A stretch of DNA of 64,000 bases from an uncultured Oscillospiraceae bacterium (GCA_934466475.1 CAKSLI010000001.1:231329-295328); one strand, 5' to 3'. Shown: positions 1 to 9,258, numbered from the stretch's first letter. The notes: generated by a model not told the origin, from the sequence alone. A program made the numbers and translations.

Positions 1-102
1 CAGGGCGTTTCCGGCGATTATCACGGCGAGAGCCCCGCGCTGTCCCCTGGTATGCCGGAACAGCCATTTCCGCGCCGCGCTGTTGTTATCCCTTGCCGCC
101 AT
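1..102 (-). CDS. ABC transporter protein, N-terminal fragment (cut by window edge)
   Basis: The minus strand reads an open frame of 34 codons from an ATG at 102 to the window edge, with no stop. The peptide begins MAARDNNSAARKWLFRHTRG and then turns hydrophobic. A basic tail leading into a first membrane helix is typical of the permease half of fused ABC exporters (transmembrane plus ATPase). Its start overlaps the end of the S24/S26 peptidase gene by 17 bases, so the two are probably translationally coupled. An ABC exporter next to an S24/S26 peptidase and a PqqD protein fits a peptide export locus. The assignment rests on very few residues and on context, so it is tentative; another membrane protein is possible. 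Confidence 0.5.
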   Translation of the reverse strand, partial: MAARDNNSAARKWLFRHTRGQRGALAVIIAGNAL

Positions 103-532
103 GAAACATCCTCCGAAGTCTGAAATATACCCGGCGTATAAAGAAGCTCCTCCAGAGGAAGACATACAGCCGGTAGGAAAGTCTTTGCGGCGGGAGCTTC
201 TTTCCTTTCCTGGTGACGTGCTTTACCCGCGCTATTATCTGCTCCGGCTTTATTCCGGGCTCCGGGGAGAGCTGATTGTCGCCGCACATCGTGAAGCTCC
301 CGTTCTGCTGAGATATTACCCGGTGTAATATATAGGAGCCGTCCGTCCGCTGATAGAACGCGATATCCCCGGGCTTTACCGGAGCCTTTTCGAGGGTCGC
401 GCTGTCACGTCCCTGGACTATAAGCGGGAGCATGCTCGTGCCGCGTGGGAATATCGTGAACTCCCCGCCGCTGTCCAGCACCGCGCGGATAGTATCGTCG
501 TAATCCGACAGGCGGAACCTCTGCTCAGGCAA
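86..532 (-). CDS. S24/S26 family signal-peptidase-like protein
   Basis: This 148-residue protein carries the serine-protease signature of the S24/S26 clan. Residues 27-36 read IFPRGTSMLP, placing the nucleophile at Ser33, and GDI at 55-57 is followed by LHR with His70 as the likely general base, as in the Ser-His signal peptidases rather than the Ser-Lys bacterial type. It lacks the N-terminal membrane anchor of housekeeping SipS; the C-terminus is basic and aromatic and may touch the membrane. It overlaps pqqD upstream by 8 bases and the ABC gene downstream by 17, so the three form a tight operon. Family members of this size commonly sit beside PqqD and HPr-kinase-like genes, where they probably trim an exported peptide (inference). 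A phage-type S24 repressor is unlikely because there is no DNA-binding domain. Confidence 0.75.
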   Translation of the reverse strand: MPEQRFRLSDYDDTIRAVLDSGGEFTIFPRGTSMLPLIVQGRDSATLEKAPVKPGDIAFYQRTDGSYILHRVISQQNGSFTMCGDNQLSPEPGIKPEQIIARVKHVTRKGKKLPPQRLSYRLYVFLWRSFFIRRVYFRLRRMFHGGKG

Positions 533-788
533 GGAGCGCCGCCTTTTTCAGCTTTTCCGTGAACGCGGCGACGTCAGACTGCGCCTGCTCCGGGGTGACA
601 TCGTATTCGTTGAGGAGAGCGGCGCAGAGCTGCTCCGGGGTCTTGTCGGAGGAAAGCTGCTCCCAGAGGAACTTTCCGCTTTCGTTCAGGCGTATGATCC
701 CGTTGAAGCTGCGGCTTGCCTCGCCGAGAGCCACAACAACGTACTGTCCGCCGACCTTTCTCAGCATGAAACCGTCCTTTATTTTCAT
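525..788 (-). CDS. PqqD family peptide-binding protein (RRE-like)
   Basis: The 87-residue protein has the PqqD fold pattern throughout: an N-terminal beta region with the MLRKVGGQYVVVALGEAS segment, then FNGIIRLNESGKFLWEQL and a C-terminal helical part ending in FTEKLKKAALL. PqqD proteins bind leader peptides of ribosomally made, post-translationally modified peptides and hand them to modifying enzymes. It is the first gene of the leftward operon (pqqD, S24/S26 peptidase, ABC protein), with an AGAGGT ribosome site just upstream and a consensus promoter at 820-848. The likely client is the short peptide at 3880-4050 on the divergent unit, whose N-terminus contains a YxxPxI motif; this pairing is inferred from proximity only. 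Confidence 0.85.
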   Translation of the reverse strand: MKIKDGFMLRKVGGQYVVVALGEASRSFNGIIRLNESGKFLWEQLSSDKTPEQLCAALLNEYDVTPEQAQSDVAAFTEKLKKAALLA

Positions 789-819
789 AGGCGTACCTCT
801 TTCATATAAGTATGTACTA

Positions 820-848
820 ATTATATAATATCATCTGTGAAAAGTCAA
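820..848 (-). promoter_or_regulatory. Promoter of the pqqD operon
   Basis: On the minus strand, TTGACT (843-848) and TATAAT (820-825) are separated by exactly 17 bases, a sigma-A type promoter 32 bases upstream of the pqqD start. Confidence 0.75.
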
Positions 849-944
849 TGCCGCGGTTTACATGAGCGGCGGGTAATTGTGCACAAAGAAAATCCGGGTT
901 GTTAGTAACTAATGGAGAAAATACCGCGCGGGGACTTTTATTGC

Positions 945-973
945 TTGACTTTTGAAGAAATAAAAGTTATAAT
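945..973 (+). promoter_or_regulatory. Promoter of the Ig-like surface protein gene
   Basis: TTGACT (945-950) and TATAAT (968-973) with a 17-base spacer, 65 bases before the start codon at 1039. It is divergent from the pqqD promoter about 100 bases away, and a small inverted repeat TTAGT-A-ACTAA (902-912) lies between them and could be a shared operator. Confidence 0.7.
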
Positions 974-1038
974 CAAAAATGAGGATTTATTTTCCTTGAC
1001 GGGAGAAAAACAAATTACTTTTTATGGAGGTTTATTTT

Positions 1039-3858
1039 ATGAGATTCAAGCGTGCAATGGCCGCTTCAATGGCGGCTGTTATGGCGATAAGCTCTGCTGT
1101 CGTTTGCCAGATTACGGCGAGCGCGGCGGCTGATGAAACAACATTATCAACCGGTTCACTTGGCAGTGCTGAACTTACTGAGGACCAGTATAATAAGGGC
1201 AAAATAGCTAAACCCACTATTACACTTGATAACAAGTGGGGCAATGCAACAAGTCTTAGCGGATATGGAAAAGTTGTAGTATCGTATACCTGTGACGCAG
1301 TCGATGATATTGCCAATATATATCTTGTTGCGCAGAACGGAACAGTAAAATGGCATCAGGTTACCGCTAATCCTCAGGCAAACGGCACGATTACTCTTGA
1401 TTTGTCTGACGTACAGGATAAGACATACGAGGCTATTTGCCTGCTTGTAGAGCCTGCTTCTAAATATTCGATAGGTGATACATTTGACCCTAAGTTTACG
1501 GTTACCAGTGCAACTCTTTATTCAGCGGACACAAGAACATGGAATGAAACAGAACTTAATGTTGATGGACTTCCTACTACTAAAGAGACAGACACAGCAA
1601 TTGAAATAGGCACTGGGAAAACACTTGATCCGAGCAAGTATAGCGATGAAGCTAAATTAGTTGTATACTATACTTCCAGCAATCAGAGTGGTTGGGGAAA
1701 CATTCAGGTAGTTGATAATTCAACTGGCTGGGATCCAATAACCACCCTTCCTTCAAAGGGAGATGGCGTTGAGGCAAAGGGCGAGATAGATCTTTCTACG
1801 ATCAAGGATATGAAAAAGATCGTTCTTCAGAATAATAATGGCTCTGTGCTGACTAAAATCACAGTAAAGGACGTTGAGAAATCTGATGTTGAAGTATCTT
1901 CCATTACAATCGAGGGTGACGCAAAGAGAACTGCTACATACGGTGACGCTGATGTTGAGCTGACAGTAAAGCCGGACGAAAACGCTACCACTTATGATGA
2001 ATCAAAGGTAACATGGGCTTCTTCCAATGAAGATGTTGCTACCGTTTCCGCAGACGGAAAGGTTACATTTGTCGGCGCTGGTTCTGCTAAAATAACCGCA
2101 ACTTATGATGACAATAAAGACATCACCGCTTCTGTTGATTTCACAGTTGCACAGAAAGCAGTCACCATGACAATCAAAACAAGTGACGTTACCGACGCGA
2201 CTGTCGATGACGCTCAGACAAAGGCTGAGGATTCTATAGTATTATCCACCGCAGTTACTCCCCTTTCCCCTGATGACTATGAGCTCACTGTAAAGCTCGC
2301 TGACGACAAGAAGAGCTACACCGCAAGCGTTGCTCTTACAGAAAAAGGTAAAACAAAGTATGCGCTTACCTGCGAACCTGCTGGCGGTAAGATCACTTAC
2401 AAGGTAACAGGTCTGAAGCTCAGCACAGATAAGCTGCCTATTCTTGCCTCTAACACCGACGGCGTTCAGCTGACCGCAACGGTTCTTCCCGCTGATCTCG
2501 CAGAGGGCGATATCGAGTGGACGACCGCTGACAATACAGTCGCTACCGTTGAGAACGGTCTGGTAAAGCCGGTTTCCGGCTCCGCAGGAGGGAAGACCAC
2601 CATCACAGCTGCTGTAAAGGGCACTGATGTAAAGGCGACATGCGAGGTATCTATCGTTGAGGAAGTCAACCCCGCTGTAAGCATAAAGCTCGACAAGGAA
2701 GAACTTTCCGGCACGGCAGGCGACAAGGCTGAATTAAAGGCTGACGTTACCGCACAGGACACCTCCAAGGACTGCACGAGCATAGTTGTATGGAAGTCCT
2801 CCGATGAAAAGGTCGCAACCGTAAGCAACGGCGTTGTTACATTCGTTGGCGAGGGCACGGCTGAGATCACCGCGACTGCCGGCGATGTTTCCGCAGTCTG
2901 CAAGGTTACCGTAAAGGCTAAGACCGTCGCAGTTGAAAAGGTAACGCTCGACAAGACCTCCGCTGAGCTCACGGTCGGCGACACGGCAACTCTCAAGGCT
3001 TCTGTAACTCCCGACAACGCTACCGACAAGACCGTTACATGGACTTCCTCTGACGATTCTGTCGCTTCCGTCAAGGACGGCGTTGTTACCGCTGTTAAGG
3101 CTGGTACGGCTACCATTACTGCAAAGTCCGGCGACAAGACCGCGACCTGCACAGTCACCGTAAAGGATAAGAAGATTATTTTCTCCGGCAAGGCTGACAT
3201 CAAGCCCACAGAGCTCAACAGCTGGAACGATAACGTACAGATCGGCGCTGCAAACGTAGAGGAAACCAGCGTTATCCGTATCAGATACTCCATAATCGAC
3301 GGCGCTCAGCACCAGATAAAGGTACAGGACGGCGCTGACTGGAAGGCTCTCACCTCCATTAAGACCAATGAGTGGGGCGTTACCGAGGTTTCCAAGGACG
3401 GCGTTCTTGTGATCGAGCTGAATAAGGCGGACGCAGAGGCTGTCGCTAAGGGCGGTCTTGCTATCACAGGCATAGGCATCAGGGTCGAGGACGTTGACTT
3501 CAACGTTGTCGAGGATTCCAAGAAGTACCCGTCAAGCACGGCTACCAAGACAGAATTTGTCAAGACCACTGTAAATTCCGACAATACCCTCAATATGCTG
3601 GCTGTATTCTCCATTTCCGAAGAGGACGCAAAGAATTTCGAGGCATTCGTTGTTACTGTCCAGAGATCTTCTGACAGCAAGATATACTATGATATAGTGG
3701 AGACATATTACGATGCGTTTGATTACACCGCTGACGGAGTAATGCACGAGGGCGTTTCCGAGAACGGAAAGCACCTGATAGTACTGAACCTTGTAAACGC
3801 TGATCCGTCATGGGGTTCGATCACAGTCAAAATTGAGCCCGCAGTGCCCAAGGGCTGA
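1039..3858 (+). CDS. Secreted multi-domain protein with bacterial Ig-like (Big2) repeats
   Basis: A 939-residue exported protein. The start at 1039 is chosen because GGAGG precedes it by about 8 bases and it opens a classic signal peptide (MRFKRAMAASMAAVMAISS, cleavage near ASA-AADE). Residues about 40-290 hold one or two beta-sandwich-like modules rich in Trp and Gly, perhaps carbohydrate-binding. These are followed by about four Big2-type Ig domains, recognisable by recurring W-(A/T/K)-S-S-(D/N)-(E/D)-x-V-A-(T/S)-V and G-x-A-x-I-T-A-(T/K) motifs, then a C-terminal module resembling the N-terminal ones. No dockerin, sortase or S-layer motif is visible, so how it stays at the surface is unclear. 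It is followed after 21 bases by the small peptide gene. Codon choice shifts from A/T-ending in the first third to G/C-ending later, suggesting a mosaic origin. A specific ligand cannot be named. Confidence 0.85.
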   Translation: MRFKRAMAASMAAVMAISSAVVCQITASAAADETTLSTGSLGSAELTEDQYNKGKIAKPTITLDNKWGNATSLSGYGKVVVSYTCDAVDDIANIYLVAQNGTVKWHQVTANPQANGTITLDLSDVQDKTYEAICLLVEPASKYSIGDTFDPKFTVTSATLYSADTRTWNETELNVDGLPTTKETDTAIEIGTGKTLDPSKYSDEAKLVVYYTSSNQSGWGNIQVVDNSTGWDPITTLPSKGDGVEAKGEIDLSTIKDMKKIVLQNNNGSVLTKITVKDVEKSDVEVSSITIEGDAKRTATYGDADVELTVKPDENATTYDESKVTWASSNEDVATVSADGKVTFVGAGSAKITATYDDNKDITASVDFTVAQKAVTMTIKTSDVTDATVDDAQTKAEDSIVLSTAVTPLSPDDYELTVKLADDKKSYTASVALTEKGKTKYALTCEPAGGKITYKVTGLKLSTDKLPILASNTDGVQLTATVLPADLAEGDIEWTTADNTVATVENGLVKPVSGSAGGKTTITAAVKGTDVKATCEVSIVEEVNPAVSIKLDKEELSGTAGDKAELKADVTAQDTSKDCTSIVVWKSSDEKVATVSNGVVTFVGEGTAEITATAGDVSAVCKVTVKAKTVAVEKVTLDKTSAELTVGDTATLKASVTPDNATDKTVTWTSSDDSVASVKDGVVTAVKAGTATITAKSGDKTATCTVTVKDKKIIFSGKADIKPTELNSWNDNVQIGAANVEETSVIRIRYSIIDGAQHQIKVQDGADWKALTSIKTNEWGVTEVSKDGVLVIELNKADAEAVAKGGLAITGIGIRVEDVDFNVVEDSKKYPSSTATKTEFVKTTVNSDNTLNMLAVFSISEEDAKNFEAFVVTVQRSSDSKIYYDIVETYYDAFDYTADGVMHEGVSENGKHLIVLNLVNADPSWGSITVKIEPAVPKG

Positions 3859-3879
3859 TTTAACGGAGGATAATACACA

Positions 3880-4050
3880 ATGAAAAAGACATACGCAAAG
3901 CCCGAAATCGAGATCACCTCTTTCACCACCGAGGACATCATCACCGCCAGCGCACCTTCTTCCGGCATGAAGAACGGCGGCACCGTAAACGCTGACAGCG
4001 CTTCCGGAATCAAGATAGACCTCTCCGACAACGACAAGTGGGTAGGCTGA
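3880..4050 (+). CDS. 56-residue precursor-like peptide with YxxP leader motif
   Basis: A short frame with a strong ribosome site (GGAGGA at 3865-3870) encodes 56 residues. The N-terminal half begins MKKTYAKPEIEITSF, continues TTEDIITAS, and contains Y5-x-x-P8-x-I10, the pattern PqqD-type leader-binding domains recognise in lasso and related precursors. The C-terminal half is Gly, Ser, Asp and Asn rich and ends DNDKWVG. It has no cysteines and no signal peptide. A terminator follows at once, and an HPr-kinase-like gene lies downstream. Together with PqqD, an S24/S26 peptidase and an ABC protein nearby, this suggests a ribosomally made peptide that is bound, possibly phosphorylated, cleaved and exported. 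That role is inference; no modifying cyclase or radical SAM enzyme is visible in the window. Confidence 0.65.
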   Translation: MKKTYAKPEIEITSFTTEDIITASAPSSGMKNGGTVNADSASGIKIDLSDNDKWVG

Positions 4051-4074
4051 TCCGCAGGTAAAACGGCATAACTG

Positions 4075-4107
4075 AACGCCGGACGTGTAAAAGCGCCCGG
4101 CGTTTTT
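4075..4107 (+). terminator. Intrinsic terminator after the peptide gene
   Basis: The arms AACGCCGG (4075-4082) and CCGGCGTT (4097-4104) form an 8-bp stem followed by a T run. It separates the peptide from the kinase-like gene 12 bases later, an arrangement that would give far more peptide mRNA than kinase mRNA. Confidence 0.75.
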
Positions 4108-4118
4108 ACGAGGTGTGA

Positions 4119-4820
4119 ATGACAAGGATATACAATATCTGCGGTCTTAACGTGGAGTGCGACTTCCGGTTCCCGACAATGACCGCCCGGGCGGAAAAAT
4201 ACCTTTCCGATGGCGCGCCGGAGATACGCGTGCCGTTCCAGCCGGAAAAATTCGAATGGCTGAAACGGCAGGAGCCCTCCCTTGACGAGGACAACTGCGA
4301 GATAATCTGCACTACTGAGAGCTTCTATTTGCAGCTGCTGGGCTTCGGGGGATTCATGCTGCATTCCAGCGCTGTGGTCATGGACGGGGAAGCCTACCTT
4401 TTTTCCGCGCCGAGCGGCACCGGGAAATCCACGCACACGGCGCTCTGGCTGGAGCTTTTCGGGGAGCGCGCCGCGATACTCAACGATGACAAGCCGGCGG
4501 TCATGTGCCGTGCGGACGGAGTTTTCGCCTGCGGGACTCCCTGGAGCGGCAAAAGCGACCTGAACCTCAATCTGTGCGTTCCGCTGCGGGGAATATGCGT
4601 GCTGGAGCGCAGCCCGGAGAATTTCATAGAGCCCCTTCCGCCGGAGAGATCCGTGTACGCACTGATGAACCAGACGATACGCCCGGAGGATCCTGCGGCT
4701 ATGTCGGCTCTGCTGGAGTACATCGACAGAGTGACCGAAAACATCCCGATATGGAGAATGGGCTGCAACATCTCGACAGAGGCGGCACGGCTGGCTTATG
4801 AGGTCATGTCGGGGAAATAA
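4119..4820 (+). CDS. HPr kinase-like protein of a peptide-modification locus
   Basis: A 233-residue protein whose second half resembles the C-terminal catalytic domain of HPr kinase/phosphorylase. It has a P-loop, SAPSGTGKST, with Lys103 and Ser104, then LNDDKPAV supplying the acidic Mg-binding pair, then GTPWSGKSD. The first 80 residues are a locus-type N-terminal domain rather than the HprK N-domain, and the true HprK C-terminal signature region is not evident. Small stand-alone HprK-like proteins of this kind occur in lasso-peptide and other PqqD-containing clusters, and in paeninodin-type clusters one phosphorylates the precursor serine. By analogy it may act on the peptide encoded at 3880-4050. 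It is not the housekeeping HprK. It starts 12 bases after a terminator and ends just before a family 1 repeat. Confidence 0.75.
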   Translation: MTRIYNICGLNVECDFRFPTMTARAEKYLSDGAPEIRVPFQPEKFEWLKRQEPSLDEDNCEIICTTESFYLQLLGFGGFMLHSSAVVMDGEAYLFSAPSGTGKSTHTALWLELFGERAAILNDDKPAVMCRADGVFACGTPWSGKSDLNLNLCVPLRGICVLERSPENFIEPLPPERSVYALMNQTIRPEDPAAMSALLEYIDRVTENIPIWRMGCNISTEAARLAYEVMSGK

Positions 4821-4827
4821 GCTAAAG

Positions 4828-4999
4828 GGCAACACCGCACAATTAACGACTACCGCCTTTGCCGCACGCTTGCTTGCATCTTTTTCGCCATCTTGCACAA
4901 TTCGTCCTAGCAAGGCGACAGCCTTGCGTCGTCCTCATTGTACAATCTGACGAAAAATCTGACGGCGCAATCGCACGACAATAATTATGCGGTATTGCC
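4828..4999 (+). repeat. Family 1 palindromic repeat, copy 1
   Basis: A 172-bp non-coding element with inverted ends GGCAACACCGC (left) and GCGGTATTGCC (right), flanked on both sides by AAAG, which could be a 4-bp target duplication. The interior holds CTAGCAAGGC-GACA-GCCTTGCGTCG, which recurs in the copy at 56915-57228 on the opposite strand. It lies between the kinase-like stop codon and the terminator, so it is part of that gene's 3' untranslated region. Confidence 0.8.
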
Positions 5000-5027
5000 A
5001 AAGGGACCGTTTCGGCGGTCCCTTTTT
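5000..5027 (+). terminator. Terminator of the peptide/kinase unit
   Basis: AAAGGGACCG - TTTCGG - CGGTCCCTTTTTT makes a strong stem with a T run, immediately after the family 1 repeat. Confidence 0.85.
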
Positions 5028-5175
5028 TGCGCAGAAATGCCCCTGAATGCCTGTTTTGTGCGGTTTGTCGGAATTTGCCGGAGAAATTCCGCAAAGTTTG
5101 TTGCTTTGGGCAAAAAAATCGTCCCTAATAACAAAAATGCTCGGAATATTCGTCTCATTTTTTACCGCCGAACGC

Positions 5176-5204
5176 TTGACTTTTGCCGGTAATTATGCTA
5201 TAAT
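5176..5204 (+). promoter_or_regulatory. rpoB promoter
   Basis: TTGACT (5176-5181), 17-base spacer, TATAAT (5199-5204). The leader to the start codon at 5328 is about 115 bases. The stretch 5028-5175 between the upstream terminator and this promoter shows nothing further. Confidence 0.8.
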
Positions 5205-5327
5205 ATCATAATGTATCATAATGGATATGTGCGCGAAAAGGGCGGTTTTTGACCCCGAAAAGGCTGATTTCTGCCAACATTTTCCTGCGTATCCAGACCC
5301 GTATTATGTTAAGGAGTGATAAAGCCG

Positions 5328-8300
5328 ATGGTGAATGTAAAGCCCATACAGCTCGGAAAAACCACCCGAATGAGTTTTTCTAAGATCAATGAGGTCATCG
5401 ATATGCCGAACCTCATCGGTATTCAGAAGGATTCCTACGAATGGTTCCTGAACGATGGTATCAAGGAGGTTTTCAGGGACGTTTCCCCGATAACCGACGC
5501 AAATGGCAGATATGAACTCTCGTTCATAAGCCACCGTCTTGACAACAAGACCAAGTATACCATTGAGGAATGCAAGGAACGCGACGCGACCTATGCAGTT
5601 CCGATACGCGTGACTGCCCGCCTTCTCAACAAGGAGACAGGCGAGTTCATGGACAATGAAATCTATATGGGCGATCTGCCGCTTATGACTGACAGCGGTA
5701 CATTCGTTATCAACGGCTCTGAGCGTGTAGTAGTATCTCAGCTCGTTCGTTCACCGGGCGTATACTACGGTTTCGAGCACGACAAGACCGGTAAGAAGCT
5801 GTTCAAGGCGACCGTTATCCCGAACCGCGGCGCGTGGCTCGAGTATGAAATGGACGCAAACGATGTGTTCTATGTTCGCATCGATAAGAACAGAAAGATC
5901 CCCGTTACAACATTCCTGCGTTCTATCGGTCTGTCCACAAACGGCGAGCTGACCGCAAAGTTCGGCGAGGATCCCCGTATCACCTGCACCATAGAAAAGG
6001 ACAGCACACAGAATAAGGAAGAGGCTCTGCTGGAGGTTTACAAGAAGCTCCACCCGGGCGATATGTCCTCTGTTGAGTCCGCACAGAATCAGCTCAATAT
6101 GCTGTTCTTCGACGCAAAGAGATACGACCTCTCCAGATTCGGACGCTACAAGTACAACAAGAAGCTCGCGATCTCCGAGCGAATCTACGGCAAGAGAGCC
6201 GCAGAAGCCGTTATCGCCCCCATGACCGGCGAGATACTCGTTGACGAGGGCGAGATCATCACCAAGGAAAAGGCTCTCGAGATCGAGAATGCCGGCGTTA
6301 TCGACGTTACGATCGTTCACCCCACCAAGGAGGGCGCTACCGTTAAGGTATCCGGCAACGGCATGGTCGATATCCGCTGCTTCGTTGGCGACGACATTGA
6401 CGTTGAGGCTCTCGGCGTTAACGAGCACGTCCGCTTCGCAGTTCTCCGCGATATCCTCGAGGAGGCGGCAGGCGACGCTGATACCCTCAAGCGCCTTATC
6501 AGCGAGCGCGTTGAGGAGCTCATCCCCAAGCATATCACAATTGAAGATATATTCGCAACTGTAAGCTACTTCATCGACCTTTGCGAGGATGTCGGAAACA
6601 TTGACGACATCGACCACCTCGGAAACAGACGTATCCGCTGCGTGGGCGAGCTGCTCCAGAACCAGTTCCGCATAGGCTTCACCAGAATGGACAGAACTAT
6701 CCGCGAGAGAATGACGCTCTACGGTCAGGAGCAGGAGAAGGTTTCCCCGGCTTCCCTTATCAACGCGCGTCAGGTGATCTCCGCAATGAGAGAGTTCTTC
6801 GGTTCCTCTCCGCTGTCCCAGTTCATGGATCAGAACAACCCGCTTGCAGAGCTTACCCATAAGAGAAGACTTTCATCCCTCGGTCCGGGCGGTCTTTCCC
6901 GTGACAGAGCCGGATTCGAGGTACGTGACGTACACTACTCCCACTACGGCAGAATGTGTCCTATCGAGACCCCTGAAGGTCCTAACATCGGTCTGATCTC
7001 CTACCTTGCTACTTTCGCAAAGATCAACGTGTACGGCTTCATCGAGGCTCCGTACAGACGCGTTGACAAGGCGACAGGCAAGGTCCTTGACGAGGTTGTC
7101 TATATGACCGCCGACGTTGAGGATAACTACGTTGTCGCCCAGGCGAACGAGCCTCTCGATGAAGAGGGACGCTTCGCAAGACCCCGCGTAAACGCACGCT
7201 GCCGTGACTCCATTCTTGAAATCGAGCGCGAAAAGGTCGATTTCATGGATGTATCTCCTAAGATGGTCGTTTCCGTTGCTACGGCGATGATCCCGTTCCT
7301 CGAGAACGATGACGCGAACCGTGCGCTGATGGGCGCGAACATGCAGCGCCAGGCAGTTCCGCTTATGGTTACTGATAATCCTATCGTCGGCACTGGTATG
7401 GAATACAAGGCTGCGGTAGACTCCGGCATAGTTGTATGCACCAAGGAGGACGGCGTTGTTACAGAGGTAGACGCAGACAAGATCATTGTCACCAACGATC
7501 TCGGTCAGGAGCACATTTACAGGCTTGTAAAGTTCAAGCGCTCCAACCAGGGCAACTGCGTGAACCAGCGCCCGATAGTAAGCAAGGGCGAGAAGGTCAA
7601 GGCTGGCGATGTTATCGCTGACGGACCTGCAACCAAGATGGGCGAGATCGCACTCGGAAAGAACGCCCTCATCGGCTTCATGACATGGGAAGGCTACAAC
7701 TACGAGGATGCCGTACTCATCAACGAGAAGCTGGTTTACAACGATGTCTACACATCGATTCATATAGAAGAATACGAGCTCGAATGCCGTGAGACCAAGC
7801 TCGGTCCGGAGGAGATCACACGCGATATCCCGAATATCTCCGATGACGCGCTGAAGGATCTCGACGAGAACGGTATCGTAAGAATAGGCGCAGAGGTACA
7901 CTCCGGCGATATCCTTGTCGGTAAGGTTTCTCCGAAGGGCGAGACTGAGCTCAATGCCGAGGACAGACTGCTCCGCGCTATTTTCGGCGAGAAGTCCAAG
8001 GAATTCCGCGATAACTCGCTGAGAGTTCCCCACGGCGTAAGCGGTATCGTTGTTGACGTAAAGAAGTTCAACCGCGAGAACTGCGACGAGCTTTCACCCG
8101 GCGTAAACGAAAAGGTACGCGTTTATATCGCGCAGAAGAGAAAGATCTCCGTCGGCGATAAGATGGCGGGCCGTCACGGAAACAAGGGTGTCGTTTCCAG
8201 AATTCTCCGTCAGGAGGATATGCCGTTCCTGCCGGACGGTACTCCGCTTGACATCGTGCTGAACCCTCTGGGCGTACCTTCACGAATGAACATCGGACAG

Positions 8301-9209
8301 GTGCTCGAGGTTCACCTCGGCTATGTGGCAAAGGCACTCGGCTGGAAGATTGCAACGCCGGTATTCGACGGCGCGCACGAGCAGGACATCCGCGAGCTGT
8401 ATGACGCTGCAAGAGCTATCAACAGCGGCAAGGTTACAGAAGAGGCTGAGCGCATATTCAATATGGGCAAGGGCGATACTGAGCGCGACCGCCGCAATAT
8501 CGAGCTCCTCGGCATGAATTCCGCAGGGCTTGACTTCACAAAGCTCCCGCTTACCTCCGACTGCAAGACGCAGCTCACAGACGGACGCACCGGCGAGAAG
8601 TTCGATGGTCCTGTAACCGTTGGTTATATGTATTACCTCAAGCTGCATCACCTGGTTGACGATAAGATCCACGCACGTTCCACCGGTCCTTATTCACTGG
8701 TAACTCAGCAGCCTCTGGGCGGTAAGGCTCAGTTCGGCGGCCAGCGTTTCGGTGAGATGGAGGTTTGGGCTCTGGAGGCTTACGGCGCAGCTTACACACT
8801 TCAGGAGATCCTGACCGTCAAGTCCGACGACCTTATGGGACGTCAGAAGACCTACGAGGCTATCGTTAAGGGCGAGCCCGTTCCGAAGCCCGGCGTTCCT
8901 GAGTCCTTCAAGGTAATGATCAGAGAGCTTCAGGGCCTCGGCCTTGATGTAAGAGTTCTCGATGAGAACGGCGACGTTGTTGACCTCAGAAACGACGACG
9001 GCGACGAGGACGAGGGCGGATATACCTCTGACACCATGGAGCTTGACTACAACGCGAACGAGAACGAGCTGAACAACAGCGGCTACGACATCGTTGACGA
9101 AAAGGACATCAATCCTGACCACGTTGAGAGCGAGAGCGACGCTGACGACTCCTTCCTCGGGGATCTCCCGGAGGACGGCGAGCCGATCGACTTCGACGAG
9201 GACGAGTGA
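5328..9209 (+). CDS. rpoB: DNA-directed RNA polymerase subunit beta
   Basis: A 1293-residue beta subunit of RNA polymerase, which forms half of the catalytic cleft and binds rifampicin and the sigma factor. The ATG at 5328 follows AAGGAG (5311-5316) and begins [17 protein letters not shown]; a GTG at 5316 overlaps the ribosome site and is unlikely. The rifampicin pocket ([18 protein letters not shown] then LSSLGPGGL) has wild-type residues at the usual resistance positions. Also visible are [17 protein letters not shown] and, in the C-terminal third, [15 protein letters not shown]. The C-terminus has an acidic tail of about 80 residues rich in Asp and Glu. rplJ-rplL do not lie directly upstream, so rpoB runs from its own promoter. 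rpoC follows 86 bases later. Confidence 0.99.
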   Translation: MVNVKPIQLGKTTRMSFSKINEVIDMPNLIGIQKDSYEWFLNDGIKEVFRDVSPITDANGRYELSFISHRLDNKTKYTIEECKERDATYAVPIRVTARLLNKETGEFMDNEIYMGDLPLMTDSGTFVINGSERVVVSQLVRSPGVYYGFEHDKTGKKLFKATVIPNRGAWLEYEMDANDVFYVRIDKNRKIPVTTFLRSIGLSTNGELTAKFGEDPRITCTIEKDSTQNKEEALLEVYKKLHPGDMSSVESAQNQLNMLFFDAKRYDLSRFGRYKYNKKLAISERIYGKRAAEAVIAPMTGEILVDEGEIITKEKALEIENAGVIDVTIVHPTKEGATVKVSGNGMVDIRCFVGDDIDVEALGVNEHVRFAVLRDILEEAAGDADTLKRLISERVEELIPKHITIEDIFATVSYFIDLCEDVGNIDDIDHLGNRRIRCVGELLQNQFRIGFTRMDRTIRERMTLYGQEQEKVSPASLINARQVISAMREFFGSSPLSQFMDQNNPLAELTHKRRLSSLGPGGLSRDRAGFEVRDVHYSHYGRMCPIETPEGPNIGLISYLATFAKINVYGFIEAPYRRVDKATGKVLDEVVYMTADVEDNYVVAQANEPLDEEGRFARPRVNARCRDSILEIEREKVDFMDVSPKMVVSVATAMIPFLENDDANRALMGANMQRQAVPLMVTDNPIVGTGMEYKAAVDSGIVVCTKEDGVVTEVDADKIIVTNDLGQEHIYRLVKFKRSNQGNCVNQRPIVSKGEKVKAGDVIADGPATKMGEIALGKNALIGFMTWEGYNYEDAVLINEKLVYNDVYTSIHIEEYELECRETKLGPEEITRDIPNISDDALKDLDENGIVRIGAEVHSGDILVGKVSPKGETELNAEDRLLRAIFGEKSKEFRDNSLRVPHGVSGIVVDVKKFNRENCDELSPGVNEKVRVYIAQKRKISVGDKMAGRHGNKGVVSRILRQEDMPFLPDGTPLDIVLNPLGVPSRMNIGQVLEVHLGYVAKALGWKIATPVFDGAHEQDIRELYDAARAINSGKVTEEAERIFNMGKGDTERDRRNIELLGMNSAGLDFTKLPLTSDCKTQLTDGRTGEKFDGPVTVGYMYYLKLHHLVDDKIHARSTGPYSLVTQQPLGGKAQFGGQRFGEMEVWALEAYGAAYTLQEILTVKSDDLMGRQKTYEAIVKGEPVPKPGVPESFKVMIRELQGLGLDVRVLDENGDVVDLRNDDGDEDEGGYTSDTMELDYNANENELNNSGYDIVDEKDINPDHVESESDADDSFLGDLPEDGEPIDFDEDE

Positions 9210-9240
9210 TCCTGTTTCAGGAAAGCATCTCCGGCGGCAC

Positions 9241-9258
9241 CCCCGCCAGAAGGCGGGG
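9241..9258 (+). other. Hairpin between rpoB and rpoC
   Basis: CCCCGCC-AGAA-GGCGGGG forms a 7-bp stem with a tetraloop and no T run. It is more likely an mRNA processing or stability hairpin than a terminator. Confidence 0.5.

Noticed and set aside
2000..3180. Repeated blocks that might suggest a CRISPR or satellite array
   Set aside because: The repeats are in frame and correspond to Ig-like protein domains of about 80-90 residues; no short direct repeats with spacers.
3880..4050. Calling the peptide a lasso peptide precursor
   Set aside because: The leader motif fits, but no asparagine-synthetase-like cyclase or transglutaminase-like protease is present, and the Thr at -2 with a ring acid at 7-9 is not clearly placed.
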